From an uncultured Dechloromonas sp. (lineage in GTDB: Bacteria; Pseudomonadota; Gammaproteobacteria; Burkholderiales; Rhodocyclaceae), in the NCBI RefSeq assembly GCF_945957265.1, contig NZ_CAMFKO010000030.1, forward strand, positions 1-51,656: a stretch of DNA of 51,656 nt. Direction: 5' to 3'. A program made the position numbers and the translations under genes. Every line of letters starts with the position of its first letter. Position 1 is the first letter of the stretch. Shown one piece after another: positions 8,157 through 17,336 of this stretch. The notes under the pieces are model-generated. The model saw only the letters and a list, made by a program, of their open reading frames with translations. It searched no databases and was not told the origin of the DNA.

Positions 8157-8455
8157 TTTTCCCAGCGGTTGTGGCCGACGTATTCTTCCCAGCTCAGAAA
8201 CCCGTCATGGTTGGTGTCGCGTTCGGAAAACTTCTCCGCCAGATAGGGCGAGTCCTTGGCGGCTTCCTGTTGAGAAAGGCGGCCATCCTTGTCGGCGTCC
8301 GCCGCAGTGAAGCGCTCCACGGCCTTTTGCCGCGCCAGTCGGGCAACGTCTCCCTTGCGACCTTCCTGGTCGAGCTTGGGAACCATGGTCTGGGCGGTGG
8401 CCGCGTTGCATGCCGCGCAGCCGACGAGGAGGACGAGCAGGGTGTTGCGGATCAT
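8153..8455 (-). CDS. Secreted EF-hand calcium-binding protein
   Basis: 100 residues with an N-terminal signal peptide (MIRNTLLVLLVGCAACNAATA). Two canonical EF-hand loops are visible: DADKDGRLSQQE at about residues 54-65 and DTNHDGFLSWEE at about 80-91, each with the D-x-D/N-x-D-G pattern and a Glu at position 12, so both should bind Ca2+. A Cys in the leader (ACNA) might allow lipidation. The start codon overlaps the stop of the hemerythrin gene, which implies translational coupling. The role is not known; small secreted EF-hand proteins are common in Rhodocyclales. Confidence 0.8.
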   Translation of the reverse strand: MIRNTLLVLLVGCAACNAATAQTMVPKLDQEGRKGDVARLARQKAVERFTAADADKDGRLSQQEAAKDSPYLAEKFSERDTNHDGFLSWEEYVGHNRWEK

Positions 8456-8880
8456 CAGCCGACCTCCGAGAGCGCCTGCAGGCAGGGCTTGTACTTCATG
8501 TCTTCAAGCAGGATGTGGTTGCGCCACCAGCGGGTCAGGTAGCTGAACAGTTCCTTGGCGCTGATCACGCCCAGCGTCGCGCCGTAGCAGATTTCAGCGA
8601 CCACTTCGCAGAAGTGCAGGTGTTCCTGCCGATGGGACTCGAGATGATCGTAGGCTGCTTCCGCCATCAATTCTTCCTCGTGGCGGAAGTGATATTCGGC
8701 GTATTTGATGAGCGCCGAGAGGATGTCGACCATCTCTTCGGATTTCAGGTTGTCGGACTCGCGGCCGCTCAACTGGTTGATCAGGTGGGCAAGATGCTGG
8801 TGATGCTTGTCGAGCGTCGGTTCGCCGACACTCAGGGCTTCGTTCCAGAAGATCGGGGTAATGTTGTCGTGATCGGTCAT
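8455..8880 (-). CDS. Bacteriohemerythrin
   Basis: 141 residues, one hemerythrin domain. The diiron ligand pattern is complete: H in LDKHHQHLAHL (about 24-26), HFRHEEE (about 64-70), HLESHRQEH (about 78-86) and H..D in RNHILLEDMKYKP (about 117-128). These proteins bind O2 reversibly at a diiron site; they serve in O2 sensing, storage or delivery in microaerophilic bacteria. Single-domain, cytoplasmic. It is the second gene of a four-gene operon and has a sigma-54-type promoter upstream of the first gene. Confidence 0.9.
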   Translation of the reverse strand: MTDHDNITPIFWNEALSVGEPTLDKHHQHLAHLINQLSGRESDNLKSEEMVDILSALIKYAEYHFRHEEELMAEAAYDHLESHRQEHLHFCEVVAEICYGATLGVISAKELFSYLTRWWRNHILLEDMKYKPCLQALSEVG

Positions 8881-8889
8881 GGCGATTCC

Positions 8890-9135
8890 TTAGCGGGATG
8901 CCTTGTCGGCATTCCCGAGGATGGGAGACCTGTTTCCCGAAGCTGAGTCCTGGCTGCGGCGGTGCAAGGCGCCGATCGAACGCAGCGCGGCGGCGGCGCG
9001 CCCGAGGCTGCGTTCGGAACTGCGCTGGTTGGCGGCGATGACGGCCAGCTTCCCGTGCAGTTGGCTGACGCTTGCGACGTAGTCGCCAAGGTGATCAACG
9101 CTGGCGTTGGCGGGCGCGCTTTGTGGGTTGTGCAT
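8890..9135 (-). CDS. Hypothetical protein, first gene of the hemerythrin operon
   Basis: 81 residues from ATG 9135. It is rich in Ala/Ser with a helical, possibly coiled-coil stretch (VDHLGDYVASVSQLHGKLAV, then NQRSSERSLGRAAAALRSIG). No signal peptide, cysteines or recognised domain. It lies 9 bp upstream of the hemerythrin gene and 38 bp downstream of the sigma-54-type promoter at 9171-9187, so it is the promoter-proximal gene of the unit. Function unknown. Confidence 0.6.
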   Translation of the reverse strand: MHNPQSAPANASVDHLGDYVASVSQLHGKLAVIAANQRSSERSLGRAAAALRSIGALHRRSQDSASGNRSPILGNADKASR

Positions 9136-9170
9136 CGGATTTCCCAATTCGGTTGCTATAACTAAAGCAA

Positions 9171-9187
9171 TAGCAAGACGCAGGCCA
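9171..9187 (-). promoter_or_regulatory. Sigma-54 (RpoN) -24/-12 promoter for the hemerythrin operon
   Basis: On the minus strand TGGCCTGCGTCTTGCTA has the invariant GG-N10-GC and a perfect TTGCT -12 element. It lies 36 bp before the ATG at 9135. Confidence 0.7.
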
Positions 9188-9202
9188 CCCGAAAAATGAC
9201 GT

Positions 9203-9994
9203 TCAGTAGGCGGGCAGCAGCTTGTTGATGCCGACGAGGAAATGGATGATCGGCCATACCAGCGCGCCGGCGATCAGCGCCATGAGGAGCAGGGTGCCGA
9301 CGAAGGGGCGCTTGAAATTGAGCCAGGCGAGCAGATTCCGGATGAAACCCGGCGCCATTCTCGGCTTCTCGGGGTGCTTGGCGCCAGCCGGCAGCGGAAT
9401 CGCCCGGGGAATCCGGCGCAGTCCGGTCAGCATGGCGAGGACATAGTTCTCGCGATGCAGCCACGAGGCCCAGACGACGCCGCCGAGGTGGCCGACGACC
9501 AGGACGGCAAGGAGGTGTCCGCCCAGCCGGTGGGCGTGGATCAGGTTGTCTTCCCAGTCATCGGGCATCAGGGCGCCGAACGGCCCGAGTTGCTGGCTGG
9601 CGCTGTAGGAGAGCAGGCCGAGCACGCAGGTGGCGAAGAGCACGACGAGGAGGGCGTACACCATGGCGGCCCCCATCGGGTTGTGGCTGTAGTAGTAGCT
9701 GGCCTTGCCGGACAGGGCGTCGCGGCAGTAAGCGAGCATTTCGCCCGGCCGGTACGCGAAGGCCGAAAAGCGCGCGGCACCCTGGCTGACGAACCCCCAG
9801 ACGATGCGTGCGCTGACCAGGATGCAGATCAGGTAGCCGGCGTAGGGGTGGAGGGGAAATTTCCTGTATTCGAGATAGGCAGTCGCAAAGGCGAGAACGA
9901 GCAGCCAATGATGAACGCGAACGAAGCGGTCCCAAACCTTGACTTCGGGGTCGCGACGCTTGCGCCGTTCGACGGGCTCCAGTTTGTTTGTCAA
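9203..9994 (-). CDS. Cytochrome b561-type membrane protein (last gene of the Mto/Pio-like operon)
   Basis: 263 residues with four or five membrane segments. The b561/Ni-hydrogenase cytochrome b fold is shown by FVRVHHWLLVLAFATAYLEY (heme ligand His, about 26-45), LHPYAGYLICILVSARIVWG, a central segment (VYALLVVLFATCVLGLL) and HAHRLGGHLLAVLVVGHLGG (further His ligands). It could pass electrons between periplasmic cytochromes and the quinone pool, the job done by CymA-type proteins in Mtr/Mto systems, which are missing here. The start lies 12 bp after the chemoreceptor stop, so it is co-transcribed. A short extra membrane segment near the C-terminus (VGTLLLMALIAGALVWPIIH) is less usual. Confidence 0.85.
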   Translation of the reverse strand: MTNKLEPVERRKRRDPEVKVWDRFVRVHHWLLVLAFATAYLEYRKFPLHPYAGYLICILVSARIVWGFVSQGAARFSAFAYRPGEMLAYCRDALSGKASYYYSHNPMGAAMVYALLVVLFATCVLGLLSYSASQQLGPFGALMPDDWEDNLIHAHRLGGHLLAVLVVGHLGGVVWASWLHRENYVLAMLTGLRRIPRAIPLPAGAKHPEKPRMAPGFIRNLLAWLNFKRPFVGTLLLMALIAGALVWPIIHFLVGINKLLPAY

Positions 9995-10006
9995 TGTATG
10001 TCCTGG

Positions 10007-11668
10007 TCAGGTTTTGAAGCGGCTCAATTCGTGTTCGAGCGTATGGGCCAGTTGATTGAGTTCCTGCATCGATTCGTTCATGGCCTGGATGGCATTGCCG
10101 TTTTCCCGGGCCAGGCTGGCGATCGAGTCGACCTGGGCGGAAACCAGGCCGGAGGCGACTTGCTGTTGCTCGGTCGCATCGTTGACCTCGGTCATGCCCT
10201 TGGCCACCTGGTTGACCGTGGCGGCGGCATTGTCGAGGACGTTGGCGACGGCGGACATCGAGCCATGGCTGGCGGCCAGCACTTCCAGCCCGCTGTTGAG
10301 GGCATTGCGTACCTGCCCCGATTCGTTGCCCAGGGCGCTGGTCAGCTTGTCGATCTCGACGGCGGAACGGTTCGATTTCTCGGCCAGCTTGCGGACTTCG
10401 TCGGCGACGACCGCGAAGCCGCGCCCCATCTCGCCGGCGCGCGCCGCCTCGATGGCCGCATTGAGCGCGAGCAGGTTGGTCTGGTCGGCGATGTCCTTGA
10501 CCTCCTGGGTCATCTTGGTGATCGATATGGTGCTGGCGACGAAGCTTTCGACTTTCTCGGCGATGTTGCCGACCGCGTTCTCGACCAGCGTGATCTGGTG
10601 CTGCAGCTGGTGCAGGCTGCTCTGCCCCTCGTGCGTCTGTTTCTGGCTCTCCAGCGTCAGCTGGTGCACCTGGGCGCAGGACTGGTTGACGCTGACCACG
10701 GCGGCGGCGATCTCGTCGAGCGCCGAGGCGGCGTTTTCCGACTCGCGGGCCTGGGCTTCCGAACCCTTGGCCACGTTGTCGGTTCGCGAGCGCAATTCCC
10801 CGGCCGAATTGGCCACACGCGACGCGATGCAGTTGATCTGCGAGATCAGGGCATGCAGTTTTTCCATCATCGCATTGAAGGCCATCGACGCTTCGCCGAC
10901 TTCGTCGTTGCCCTTGATCGGCAGGCGGCTGCGCAGATCGCCCTCGCCGCTGGCGATGCCTTGCAGGTTGTGGGCCATGGCCGCCAGCGGAACGGTGACG
11001 AAGCTGCGCACGAAGATGAAGACGAAGAGCAGCAGGGGAACCGAGATCATCAACGTCGCCATGATCATGCCCATGCGGGATTCGGTGACCGACTCGTCCA
11101 GATCCTCCAGCGACACCTTCATCGATACCGCGCCGAGGATGTTGCCGTCCTTGACCTCTTCGTGGCACTCCATGCAGTCGCGGCCGAGATAGTTCTTCGA
11201 CGCGATGGCCGGGAAAATGGCGATCAGGACATGGCCGTGCTTGGGGTCCTGGGCTTCCTGGAACAGCGTCTTGCCGCTCGCCATGACCTGCTTTTCCAGT
11301 TCATCCGGATTCATGGCGATTTCGTCGCCATCGCCCATTTCGTGAATGACCAGTTCGCCGCGCAGGACGCGCAGATCCTTGATCGCTTCCGACTGGCGCA
11401 CCTGGTCGTAGTAGATCTGGCGTTTCTTGATGGTCTTGGTCACCTTCATGAACAACAGGTTGGCCATGGTCATCTGATTGACGCTCATCGCCAGGTCGCG
11501 CGCCTGATGGAGCGCCATGTTGCGTTGCTGGTAGGCAGTCCAGTAAATGATGCTGCCCCAGGCCAGGCTGAGCATCGCGGCGATCGAGACGACCAGGCGT
11601 ATCCAGATCTTGACGTTGTACAGGCTGCGCAGCGGGGGGCGCTCAGCCATGGCATTGAAGGGGTTCAT
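10007..11668 (-). CDS. Methyl-accepting chemotaxis protein with a periplasmic heme c sensor domain
   Basis: 553 residues: TM1 (about 22-42), a periplasmic sensor (43-190) with a CMECH heme c motif at 165-169 ([12 protein letters not shown] ... [10 protein letters not shown]), TM2 (about 200-222), HAMP, and a cytoplasmic signalling coiled coil with the conserved tip [20 protein letters not shown] and [14 protein letters not shown] covalently bound heme in the sensor implies taxis to redox potential, O2, NO or electron-donor status. The same sensor type occurs in the diguanylate cyclase at 19512. Heme-c chemoreceptors with a similar N-terminal layout are known in Geobacter (recalled, not checked). 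It lies 4 bp after mtoB and 12 bp before the b561 gene, so it is made together with the conduit. Confidence 0.9.
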   Translation of the reverse strand: MNPFNAMAERPPLRSLYNVKIWIRLVVSIAAMLSLAWGSIIYWTAYQQRNMALHQARDLAMSVNQMTMANLLFMKVTKTIKKRQIYYDQVRQSEAIKDLRVLRGELVIHEMGDGDEIAMNPDELEKQVMASGKTLFQEAQDPKHGHVLIAIFPAIASKNYLGRDCMECHEEVKDGNILGAVSMKVSLEDLDESVTESRMGMIMATLMISVPLLLFVFIFVRSFVTVPLAAMAHNLQGIASGEGDLRSRLPIKGNDEVGEASMAFNAMMEKLHALISQINCIASRVANSAGELRSRTDNVAKGSEAQARESENAASALDEIAAAVVSVNQSCAQVHQLTLESQKQTHEGQSSLHQLQHQITLVENAVGNIAEKVESFVASTISITKMTQEVKDIADQTNLLALNAAIEAARAGEMGRGFAVVADEVRKLAEKSNRSAVEIDKLTSALGNESGQVRNALNSGLEVLAASHGSMSAVANVLDNAAATVNQVAKGMTEVNDATEQQQVASGLVSAQVDSIASLARENGNAIQAMNESMQELNQLAHTLEHELSRFKT

Positions 11669-11672
11669 GGGA

Positions 11673-13823
11673 TTAACGGAAGGCGAAGTTGTAGGTCAGA
11701 CCGATGAAGTGGATCTTCTGGTTCGGGTCCTGATAGATCCAGCTGCCATCGGTGTACACGTAGGCGCCGGACGAGCCCGCACCATTCCAGGTCCAGTCGT
11801 TCGTCTTGCGGTGGTCAAAGACGAGGTCGAGCCGGACGTTGCTGTCCTTGTCCAGCGCGTAGCGACCGAAGAACTTCAGCGTCGTCTGGTCGTAGCGGAT
11901 GTCGGGAATCTGCGAATTGGCCGCTGCGGCGGCCTGCTTGTACTCGCTGCTGTCGCGACCGAGCATGGCATCGGCACCGATGTCGATGGTCCCGGTCAGC
12001 CGGCCGCGCAAGCCGACGCCGACGGTATCGGTGCGGTTGATCAGCGAAGCGGTCCACAGCGTCGCGACAGAGTTGCCGTCGGCCTGGTCCATGCGCGTCA
12101 CGCTGCGCGACAGCCAGCCGTTGAGGCGCCATTTCTCGCTGATCGTCCAGGAAGCATCGAGCGAGAGCAGTTGAGCATTGCCGCGGCGAACGCCGATGTC
12201 CAGGTAGTTGCGGCCCGCGCCGTAGTTATCCTCGGCGCTTTCGAACGCCAGCTGGAGATTGAGCGGTTCCAGCGGCGTCCAGTCGGTGAACAGGCGCAGC
12301 TTATTTCGGATGCGGTCGGCCATGTAGATCGGTTGCATGCCGTTGGAGTAGGAAGCGCCGGGGTTGAAGTTCCCGGTCGTCGCGTTCCAGGTCTGCAGCA
12401 TGCCGTAGGCAGAGCCGCTGCGGTCGCTGTGGATGTAGGCGATCGAGCCGTTGAGGTCTTCGGAGAGCGATTTCTTGAGTTCGATACGCTCGGAGATTTC
12501 CTCCGTACGTCCCCGGTAGCCGACGACGCGGACGCCGTTGACCGAGCGTTCCTTCTCTTCGTAGTCCACGCCGCCGGTAACGCGATAGCCGGCCGGCAAT
12601 TGATAGCTGGCTTCGAACTTGCCATTCAGCGTGCTCAGGGAGCGTGGTTCGTTGTAACCGTCGGTGGATGAAGTCGTACTGGTGATATTGATGTAACGGG
12701 TGACCGCCGTGTTGTCCTTGCGATCCTCGTAGCGCACGTTGGCCAGCAAGGACAGCTTGCTCGTCGGGCGTGAGGTCAGGCCAAGGTTGACCAGGGTCGT
12801 ATCGACACGCCCGCCCAGTTCGCCGCGTCCGGACATGTTGAGTCCTCCCGTCGGCGGTGCGCCGGTCGGGGAGGGAATGGCCACGAAGGCATCCCGCTGC
12901 GAAGCAAGGGTACGTGCCACCTTGAAGGTGCCGCGTGTCTTGTCGGCGAACTGGTAGGCACCGGTCAGGTGAAACTGGTGGGCGATGTTGTCCGGCGGCA
13001 AGGACATGACGGAAAACGGGATGTTCGGGCTGGCTGCCGAGCGCAGCGCTGCATCGCCACCGTTGATGTTCAACTGGTTGTTGGCATTCTGGAACAGGGA
13101 GCCGTAATAGCCGCCGGAAAGCTGCAGCTTGTTTCCGGTGTAGTTCAGCACCAGATCGAGCTGGCGGGTGACCCAGTCGATCGGCTCGACCAGGAACTCC
13201 TGGACGCTGGGAGTGCCGCGCCCGAACGGACGCTGCCCTTTCTTCTCGGTATTCTGGAAGTTGACCCGGAACTCCAGTTCGGGGCTGAACAGGTAATTGC
13301 CTCCCAGGCGCACATTCTGTCGCTCAAGGTTCATGTCGACCAGTTTGACGTTGCTCGCCGCCTGCGCGCCGGTGGTGTTCGGGTAGGTCAGCGAATTGGT
13401 GCCGACACCCTGCAGCTTGCTATAGAAGGTATAGGGCGAGTAGCGGGTCGATTGGTCGTATTCGACAAAATATTGCCAACGGCCTTGCCGCTCGTGTTCG
13501 ACGCGCAATTCGGCTTGCGGGATGCCGAGGTTGCGGCCTGCGGCGCGGAGCCATGTGCCGGTGCTATCGTCGCGGCGCACGAAGGAGAACTCGCCGATGC
13601 CGAATACCCCCGAGTCGTGCTGCCCGTTGTACATCCCGTAGCGCTGACTGTCTCCGCTGACCGAGCCGAGGCCGAGACTGACCGAGCTTTCCGGCTTGAT
13701 CAGGCGAAGGACTTCGGGATCGAGATCGTCGTCGGCGGCCAGGGCGCCGCTAGAGAAGGCGATCAGGATGGCGGCGACGCTGGCCTTGAGCGGCAGCGGG
13801 AGGATGGCGTGATAGTGATTCAT
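11673..13823 (-). CDS. mtoB: MtrB/MtoB/PioB-family outer-membrane beta-barrel partner of the decaheme cytochrome
   Basis: 716 residues from ATG 13823 (signal peptide [20 protein letters not shown] ... GALA). After a short N-terminal segment the whole protein is alternating amphipathic strands typical of the 26-strand MtrB barrel: [60 protein letters not shown]. It ends with a strand ([13 protein letters not shown]). The barrel sheathes the decaheme cytochrome and lets electrons cross the outer membrane. The mature protein has no cysteines, so the N-terminal CxxC of Shewanella MtrB is absent. It is adjacent to the decaheme gene (13 bp gap). The gene symbol follows the family name in Fe(II) oxidisers; mtrB or pioB would be equally valid. 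Confidence 0.88.
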   Translation of the reverse strand: MNHYHAILPLPLKASVAAILIAFSSGALAADDDLDPEVLRLIKPESSVSLGLGSVSGDSQRYGMYNGQHDSGVFGIGEFSFVRRDDSTGTWLRAAGRNLGIPQAELRVEHERQGRWQYFVEYDQSTRYSPYTFYSKLQGVGTNSLTYPNTTGAQAASNVKLVDMNLERQNVRLGGNYLFSPELEFRVNFQNTEKKGQRPFGRGTPSVQEFLVEPIDWVTRQLDLVLNYTGNKLQLSGGYYGSLFQNANNQLNINGGDAALRSAASPNIPFSVMSLPPDNIAHQFHLTGAYQFADKTRGTFKVARTLASQRDAFVAIPSPTGAPPTGGLNMSGRGELGGRVDTTLVNLGLTSRPTSKLSLLANVRYEDRKDNTAVTRYINITSTTSSTDGYNEPRSLSTLNGKFEASYQLPAGYRVTGGVDYEEKERSVNGVRVVGYRGRTEEISERIELKKSLSEDLNGSIAYIHSDRSGSAYGMLQTWNATTGNFNPGASYSNGMQPIYMADRIRNKLRLFTDWTPLEPLNLQLAFESAEDNYGAGRNYLDIGVRRGNAQLLSLDASWTISEKWRLNGWLSRSVTRMDQADGNSVATLWTASLINRTDTVGVGLRGRLTGTIDIGADAMLGRDSSEYKQAAAAANSQIPDIRYDQTTLKFFGRYALDKDSNVRLDLVFDHRKTNDWTWNGAGSSGAYVYTDGSWIYQDPNQKIHFIGLTYNFAFR

Positions 13824-13836
13824 GTCTGTCTCTCGC

Positions 13837-14850
13837 TTAGCGGCGGAAAGTCCGCTCGTTGCCCACGTTGGCCGGGTTGTTCGAGCCATGGATGTTGGTA
13901 TGGCAATTCAGGCAGGCGCGTCCCATGGTGATGCCCTTGGTCCGCGTGCCGGTGCCGGTGCCGCTGTTGAAGCCCGGAATGCCGCCCTGGTGGCTCTGCG
14001 GCTCGTGACATTGCTGGCACAAGTAAGGCGGGCGCGTCTTCAGCAGATTGTCGACAGACGATCCATGCGGGTTGTGACAGATGGTGCAGTCCTCTGCTGG
14101 CTCATGCTTGCGAACGAAGGGGCCGCGCTTTTCCATGTGGCAGGTGAAGCAGGTGTCGGCAATGCTGTCGCGCTGCATCAGTTTCGGGCCGGCCGAACCG
14201 TGGGAGGCGTGACAATCGGAGCAGGCGACCTTGCCCTCGACGATCGGATGGTGCGACTGCTTGTTGACCAGGCTGCGCTGTTCCTTGTGGCAGGTGAAGC
14301 AGACTTCAGGTTGCGTGCGCTTGTCCTTGACCTTGTCGTGTGCGGTGTGCAGCTGGTGGCAGGACGTGCAGGCAACGTCGCGCGCCGAGTGGGCGCTGCT
14401 CTGCCAATGGATGAACTTGCCGCCCTTGTGGCAGCTTGCGCAAACCTCGTTGTGGCCGCTGATGTCGTTCAGGGTCTGCTTGCCGAACGGGAAGGTCGGT
14501 TTCGGACGTTCCTTCTTGCCTTCCGGCTTGTTGACGTGGGTGTCGCTCTCGCCGTGGCAGCCGACACAACTGGGCAGGCGACCGTCGGCGCGGGTGCCGT
14601 GGCGGGTTTTTCCAATGCTGAGAACGGGGTTGCTTTCGTTCTCGTCGTGACATTTTGTGCACTTGGCGTCATCGTTGAAAATGATGCCGTTTTTTATTTG
14701 TGCTTTGTTTTCAGTGGCATGGCTGAGTTGCGAGGTCGCCAGCAAGGCGGCTGCAATAATCCATACGGCGTAAATTATGACTTTGGTAATAATTTGGATT
14801 CCCGAAACCGGGAATTTGGCCTGTGCGGCCTGTCGTGAATTAGCGTTCAT
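13837..14850 (-). CDS. mtoA: Periplasmic decaheme cytochrome c, MtrA/MtoA/PioA family
   Basis: 337 residues with an N-terminal signal/anchor (IITKVIIYAVWIIAAALL). Ten CxxCH motifs are present in order: CTKCH, CVGCH, CASCH, CTSCH, CFTCH, CSDCH, CFTCH, CTICH, CQQCH, CLNCH, the exact heme number of MtrA/MtoA. Repeated spacing and a distal His after each motif (SSAHSARD, QSHHPI) fit bis-His pentaheme repeats. The protein forms a heme wire inside the MtrB-type barrel. With no MtrC-like surface cytochrome nearby, the system resembles Fe(II)-oxidising MtoAB/PioAB more than metal-reducing MtrCAB. It has a GGGGGAAAC ribosome site 5' of the ATG and is the second gene of the operon. Confidence 0.93.
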   Translation of the reverse strand: MNANSRQAAQAKFPVSGIQIITKVIIYAVWIIAAALLATSQLSHATENKAQIKNGIIFNDDAKCTKCHDENESNPVLSIGKTRHGTRADGRLPSCVGCHGESDTHVNKPEGKKERPKPTFPFGKQTLNDISGHNEVCASCHKGGKFIHWQSSAHSARDVACTSCHQLHTAHDKVKDKRTQPEVCFTCHKEQRSLVNKQSHHPIVEGKVACSDCHASHGSAGPKLMQRDSIADTCFTCHMEKRGPFVRKHEPAEDCTICHNPHGSSVDNLLKTRPPYLCQQCHEPQSHQGGIPGFNSGTGTGTRTKGITMGRACLNCHTNIHGSNNPANVGNERTFRR

Positions 14851-14871
14851 GTTTCCCCCGAGACATGCCGC

Positions 14872-15198
14872 TTAGCGGCTCAAAATCCATTGGACGACAT
14901 TCTTCACGTCGGCCGGGTCCTTGCTCTTCAGTTGTTCGTGGTCTTCTTCCTTGCCGTCGATCTTGACCTTCGGCGAGGTGGTGACGTGCGTGGTGAGTTT
15001 CTGTTCGGCGTCGCCCTTGCCCTTCCATTTGCCCGCAATTTCCTTGTATGGCGGGCCGTCCTTCTTCTTGTCGATGGCATGGCATTTGAAACAGCCGCTC
15101 TTGCGCGCCAGGCTTTCCGCCGCGGCTTCGTCGACGGCAAAGGCGCTGGATGCCAGGCTGAGCAGGCTGAAGAGGGTGATGGTTGATAAGGTGCGCAT
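14872..15198 (-). CDS. Periplasmic monoheme class I cytochrome c, MtoD-like
   Basis: 108 residues with a signal peptide (MRTLSTITLFSLLSLASSAF ... A). One heme motif, CFKCH, lies in SLARKSGCFKCHAIDKKKDGPPYKEIAGKW, a c551/c5-like fold. A usual Met ligand near the C-terminus is not evident, so the sixth ligand is uncertain (His in THVTTSP or DHEQ are candidates). In Sideroxydans the Mto cluster includes a small monoheme cytochrome, MtoD, that shuttles electrons from MtoA. The position here, directly upstream of the decaheme gene and first behind the sigma-54 promoter, suggests the same role. GGAG ribosome site 8 nt before ATG. Confidence 0.85.
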   Translation of the reverse strand: MRTLSTITLFSLLSLASSAFAVDEAAAESLARKSGCFKCHAIDKKKDGPPYKEIAGKWKGKGDAEQKLTTHVTTSPKVKIDGKEEDHEQLKSKDPADVKNVVQWILSR

Positions 15199-15243
15199 TG
15201 ATCTGCTCCGTTGCGTTCTGGTTATGAGGCGTCATGCCTGGGT

Positions 15244-15260
15244 GAGCAGATAGCGTGCCA
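15244..15260 (-). promoter_or_regulatory. Sigma-54 promoter of the Mto/Pio-like conduit operon
   Basis: On the minus strand TGGCACGCTATCTGCTC has a perfect -24 element TGGCACG and GC at -12 with N10 spacing. It lies 46 bp upstream of the first cytochrome gene. No convincing sigma-70 promoter is seen in the same gap. Confidence 0.75.
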
Positions 15261-15329
15261 GTTCAAGATTGGATAATAACCATATGAAATAAATGGTTTT
15301 TCGGGCGTGGGTTTTGCTTTTGTGTCGCC

Positions 15330-17294
15330 ATGGCGGCCAAACCAGAACCCTCTGCATCTCCCCGGAGCGACGATCAGCGCGTCCGGCTTTTCTCTCATGC
15401 CCAGGAGGCCATGCGTCGCCTCTACCTGAAGGTCGGGTTGGTGTTTTTCGTCTGCCTGCTCCTCGGCGCAGGAGTCATCCTGTGGATCGACCGCAGCGAG
15501 GTCGAGGAGCACAAGCGCGAAGCGGTTACCGCCGCCCGGGTGCATGCGCATCTGCTCGAGCAGCAGCTGGTCCGCTCCCTGTCCGCCACCTACGCGCTGG
15601 CGGCCGTCCTGCGCCAGGGGAATGGGAACATCGAGGATTTCGAGGAGTTGGCCACGCAGATGCTGGAGATGTACGGCGGTTTGAGCGCCCTGCAACTGGC
15701 GCCCAACGGCATCATCCGGCAGATCGTTCCCCGGGCCGGCCACGAGGCGGCTATCGGCCATGATCTGCTGGAGGATCCGGAGCGAAGCAAGGAGGCCTTC
15801 CTGGCGCTCAAGTCGCGGGCGCTGACGCTGGCGGGGCCGTTCGAGTTGCGCCAGGGCGGGCAGGCCGTGGTGGGGCGTCTGCCGGTTTTTCTCGATGTCG
15901 GGAAAAGGCAGGAGCGGTTCTGGGGGTTCGCCACGGCGCTGATCCGCATTCCGGACCTGCTGCGGGCCAGCGCCCTGACCGGCGACGGGGCGCAGGGCCA
16001 CGAGTTCGTCCTGGCCCGCGTTCGCCACGGCAGCGATGAACTGCAGGTGATCTGGCAATCGACGCCGAACCCGATGGTCGATCCGGTGGACATCCACGTC
16101 AACGTTCCCAACGGGGCGTGGACATTGTCGGTGGTTCGTTCCGGCGGGTGGCACACGCCCACCCTGACCCTGATCGGACTGGCGCTGGCCGTCCTGGGCG
16201 CCAGCGTCCTGGCGGCGCTGCTGGCCTATCACCTGCTGCGCCGGCCCTTGCTGCTGGCGCAGGAGGTGGCGCGGCAGACGGCGGCGCTGAACGAGGCCAA
16301 CGACAGCCTGCAGACGGAGATATTCCAGCACTGGCAGACCGAACTCGCCTTGCGGGAGAGCGAGCGCGCCCTCGAGTTGCGGGTGCAGGCGCGGACCCAG
16401 GAGCTGGAGCAGGCGAACGAAGCCTTGCAGGGCGAGCGCGCCGAGCAGCAGCGCCTGATCGACAAGCTGGACGATACCCGCAGCCAGCTGGTGCAGTCCC
16501 GGATGATGGCGGCGGTCGGCCAGCTGGCGGCCGGGGTGGCTCATGAAATCAACAATCCGCTGGGTTTCATCGTGTCGAATATGTCGGTGATGCAAGGCCA
16601 TGTCGATGCGCTGCTCGACGGACTGAACGCGCAGTCGCAACTGCTGCCCGAGCATCTGGCGGATCGCCCAGTGCTGCTGGAAAGGTTGCGCGACATCGAG
16701 ACGAAGATGGACCTGCGCTCGCTTCGCGAGGATTTGCCGCCCCTGTTCAGGGATTCGCTCGACGGGCTGTCGCGAATCTGGCGGATCGTTCAGGATTTGC
16801 GCGAGTTTTCCTGCGTCGACCAGAGCGACTGGCAAGCGGCCGATATCAACAAGTGCCTGGACAACACCCTGGCCTTCATGTCCGACGACTTCGCCGGGCG
16901 GATCGAGGTTGTCCGCGACTTTGGCGAACTGCCCTTGTTGATGTGCCATGCGCCGCAGATCAGTCAGGTGTTCCGGAGCGTGCTGCTGAATGCCGTCGAG
17001 GCCATCGACGGCGCGGGCCGGATCAGCATTGCGACGCGCGTGGCGGAGAAGGCCGTGGAAATAGCGATTGCCGATACCGGCCACGGCATTCCCGCCGACA
17101 ACCTGGAGCGCATATTCGACCCCTTCTTTTCAACCCGCGATGTCGGGAAGGGAATGGGCCTCGGGCTGGCCATGGCCTACCAGGTGATGAAGCGCCACGG
17201 CGGGGATATCACCGTGACCAGCGAAAGCGGCCAGGGCGCCGTTTTCCTGCTGCGACTGCCCCTCGAGGTCGAGGAGCCGGCTGACAAGGCCTGA
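15330..17294 (+). CDS. CHASE-domain membrane histidine kinase
   Basis: 654 residues. TM1 is at about 30-50 (LKVGLVFFVCLLLGAGVILW), a periplasmic CHASE domain at about 80-240 (LSALQLAPNGIIRQIVP, GHDLLEDPERSKEAF, LTLAGPFELRQGG), TM2 at about 272-297, a coiled coil at 305-395, HisKA with GVAHEINNPLG (phospho-His near residue 404) and HATPase_c with LNAVEAIDG, DTGHGIPADNLERIFDPFFS and GLGLAMAYQVMKRHGG. CHASE domains bind small molecules. It is divergent from the conduit operon with 131 bp between starts, and no response regulator is next to it. ATG 15330 lacks a strong ribosome site; ATG 15411 is an alternative that would shorten the cytoplasmic tail. Confidence 0.88.
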   Translation: MAAKPEPSASPRSDDQRVRLFSHAQEAMRRLYLKVGLVFFVCLLLGAGVILWIDRSEVEEHKREAVTAARVHAHLLEQQLVRSLSATYALAAVLRQGNGNIEDFEELATQMLEMYGGLSALQLAPNGIIRQIVPRAGHEAAIGHDLLEDPERSKEAFLALKSRALTLAGPFELRQGGQAVVGRLPVFLDVGKRQERFWGFATALIRIPDLLRASALTGDGAQGHEFVLARVRHGSDELQVIWQSTPNPMVDPVDIHVNVPNGAWTLSVVRSGGWHTPTLTLIGLALAVLGASVLAALLAYHLLRRPLLLAQEVARQTAALNEANDSLQTEIFQHWQTELALRESERALELRVQARTQELEQANEALQGERAEQQRLIDKLDDTRSQLVQSRMMAAVGQLAAGVAHEINNPLGFIVSNMSVMQGHVDALLDGLNAQSQLLPEHLADRPVLLERLRDIETKMDLRSLREDLPPLFRDSLDGLSRIWRIVQDLREFSCVDQSDWQAADINKCLDNTLAFMSDDFAGRIEVVRDFGELPLLMCHAPQISQVFRSVLLNAVEAIDGAGRISIATRVAEKAVEIAIADTGHGIPADNLERIFDPFFSTRDVGKGMGLGLAMAYQVMKRHGGDITVTSESGQGAVFLLRLPLEVEEPADKA

Positions 17295-17336
17295 GCCGCT
17301 ACCCGGGCCGCGCCTGGCACGCCCGGGCGAAACCTT

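Noticed and set aside
9242..11707. 821-codon plus-strand frame opposite the b561 and chemoreceptor genes
   Set aside because: Antisense shadow without any domain; the minus-strand genes carry all expected motifs.
15303..15319. GG-N10-GC site (GGGCGTG...TTGCT) on the plus strand before the CHASE kinase at 15330
   Set aside because: The -24 element is poor and a start from it would give almost no leader before ATG 15330; probably chance in GC-rich DNA.
15222..17084. 620-codon minus-strand frame opposite the histidine kinase
   Set aside because: His/Gln/Arg-rich shadow of a GC-rich gene; the plus-strand kinase has clear domains.
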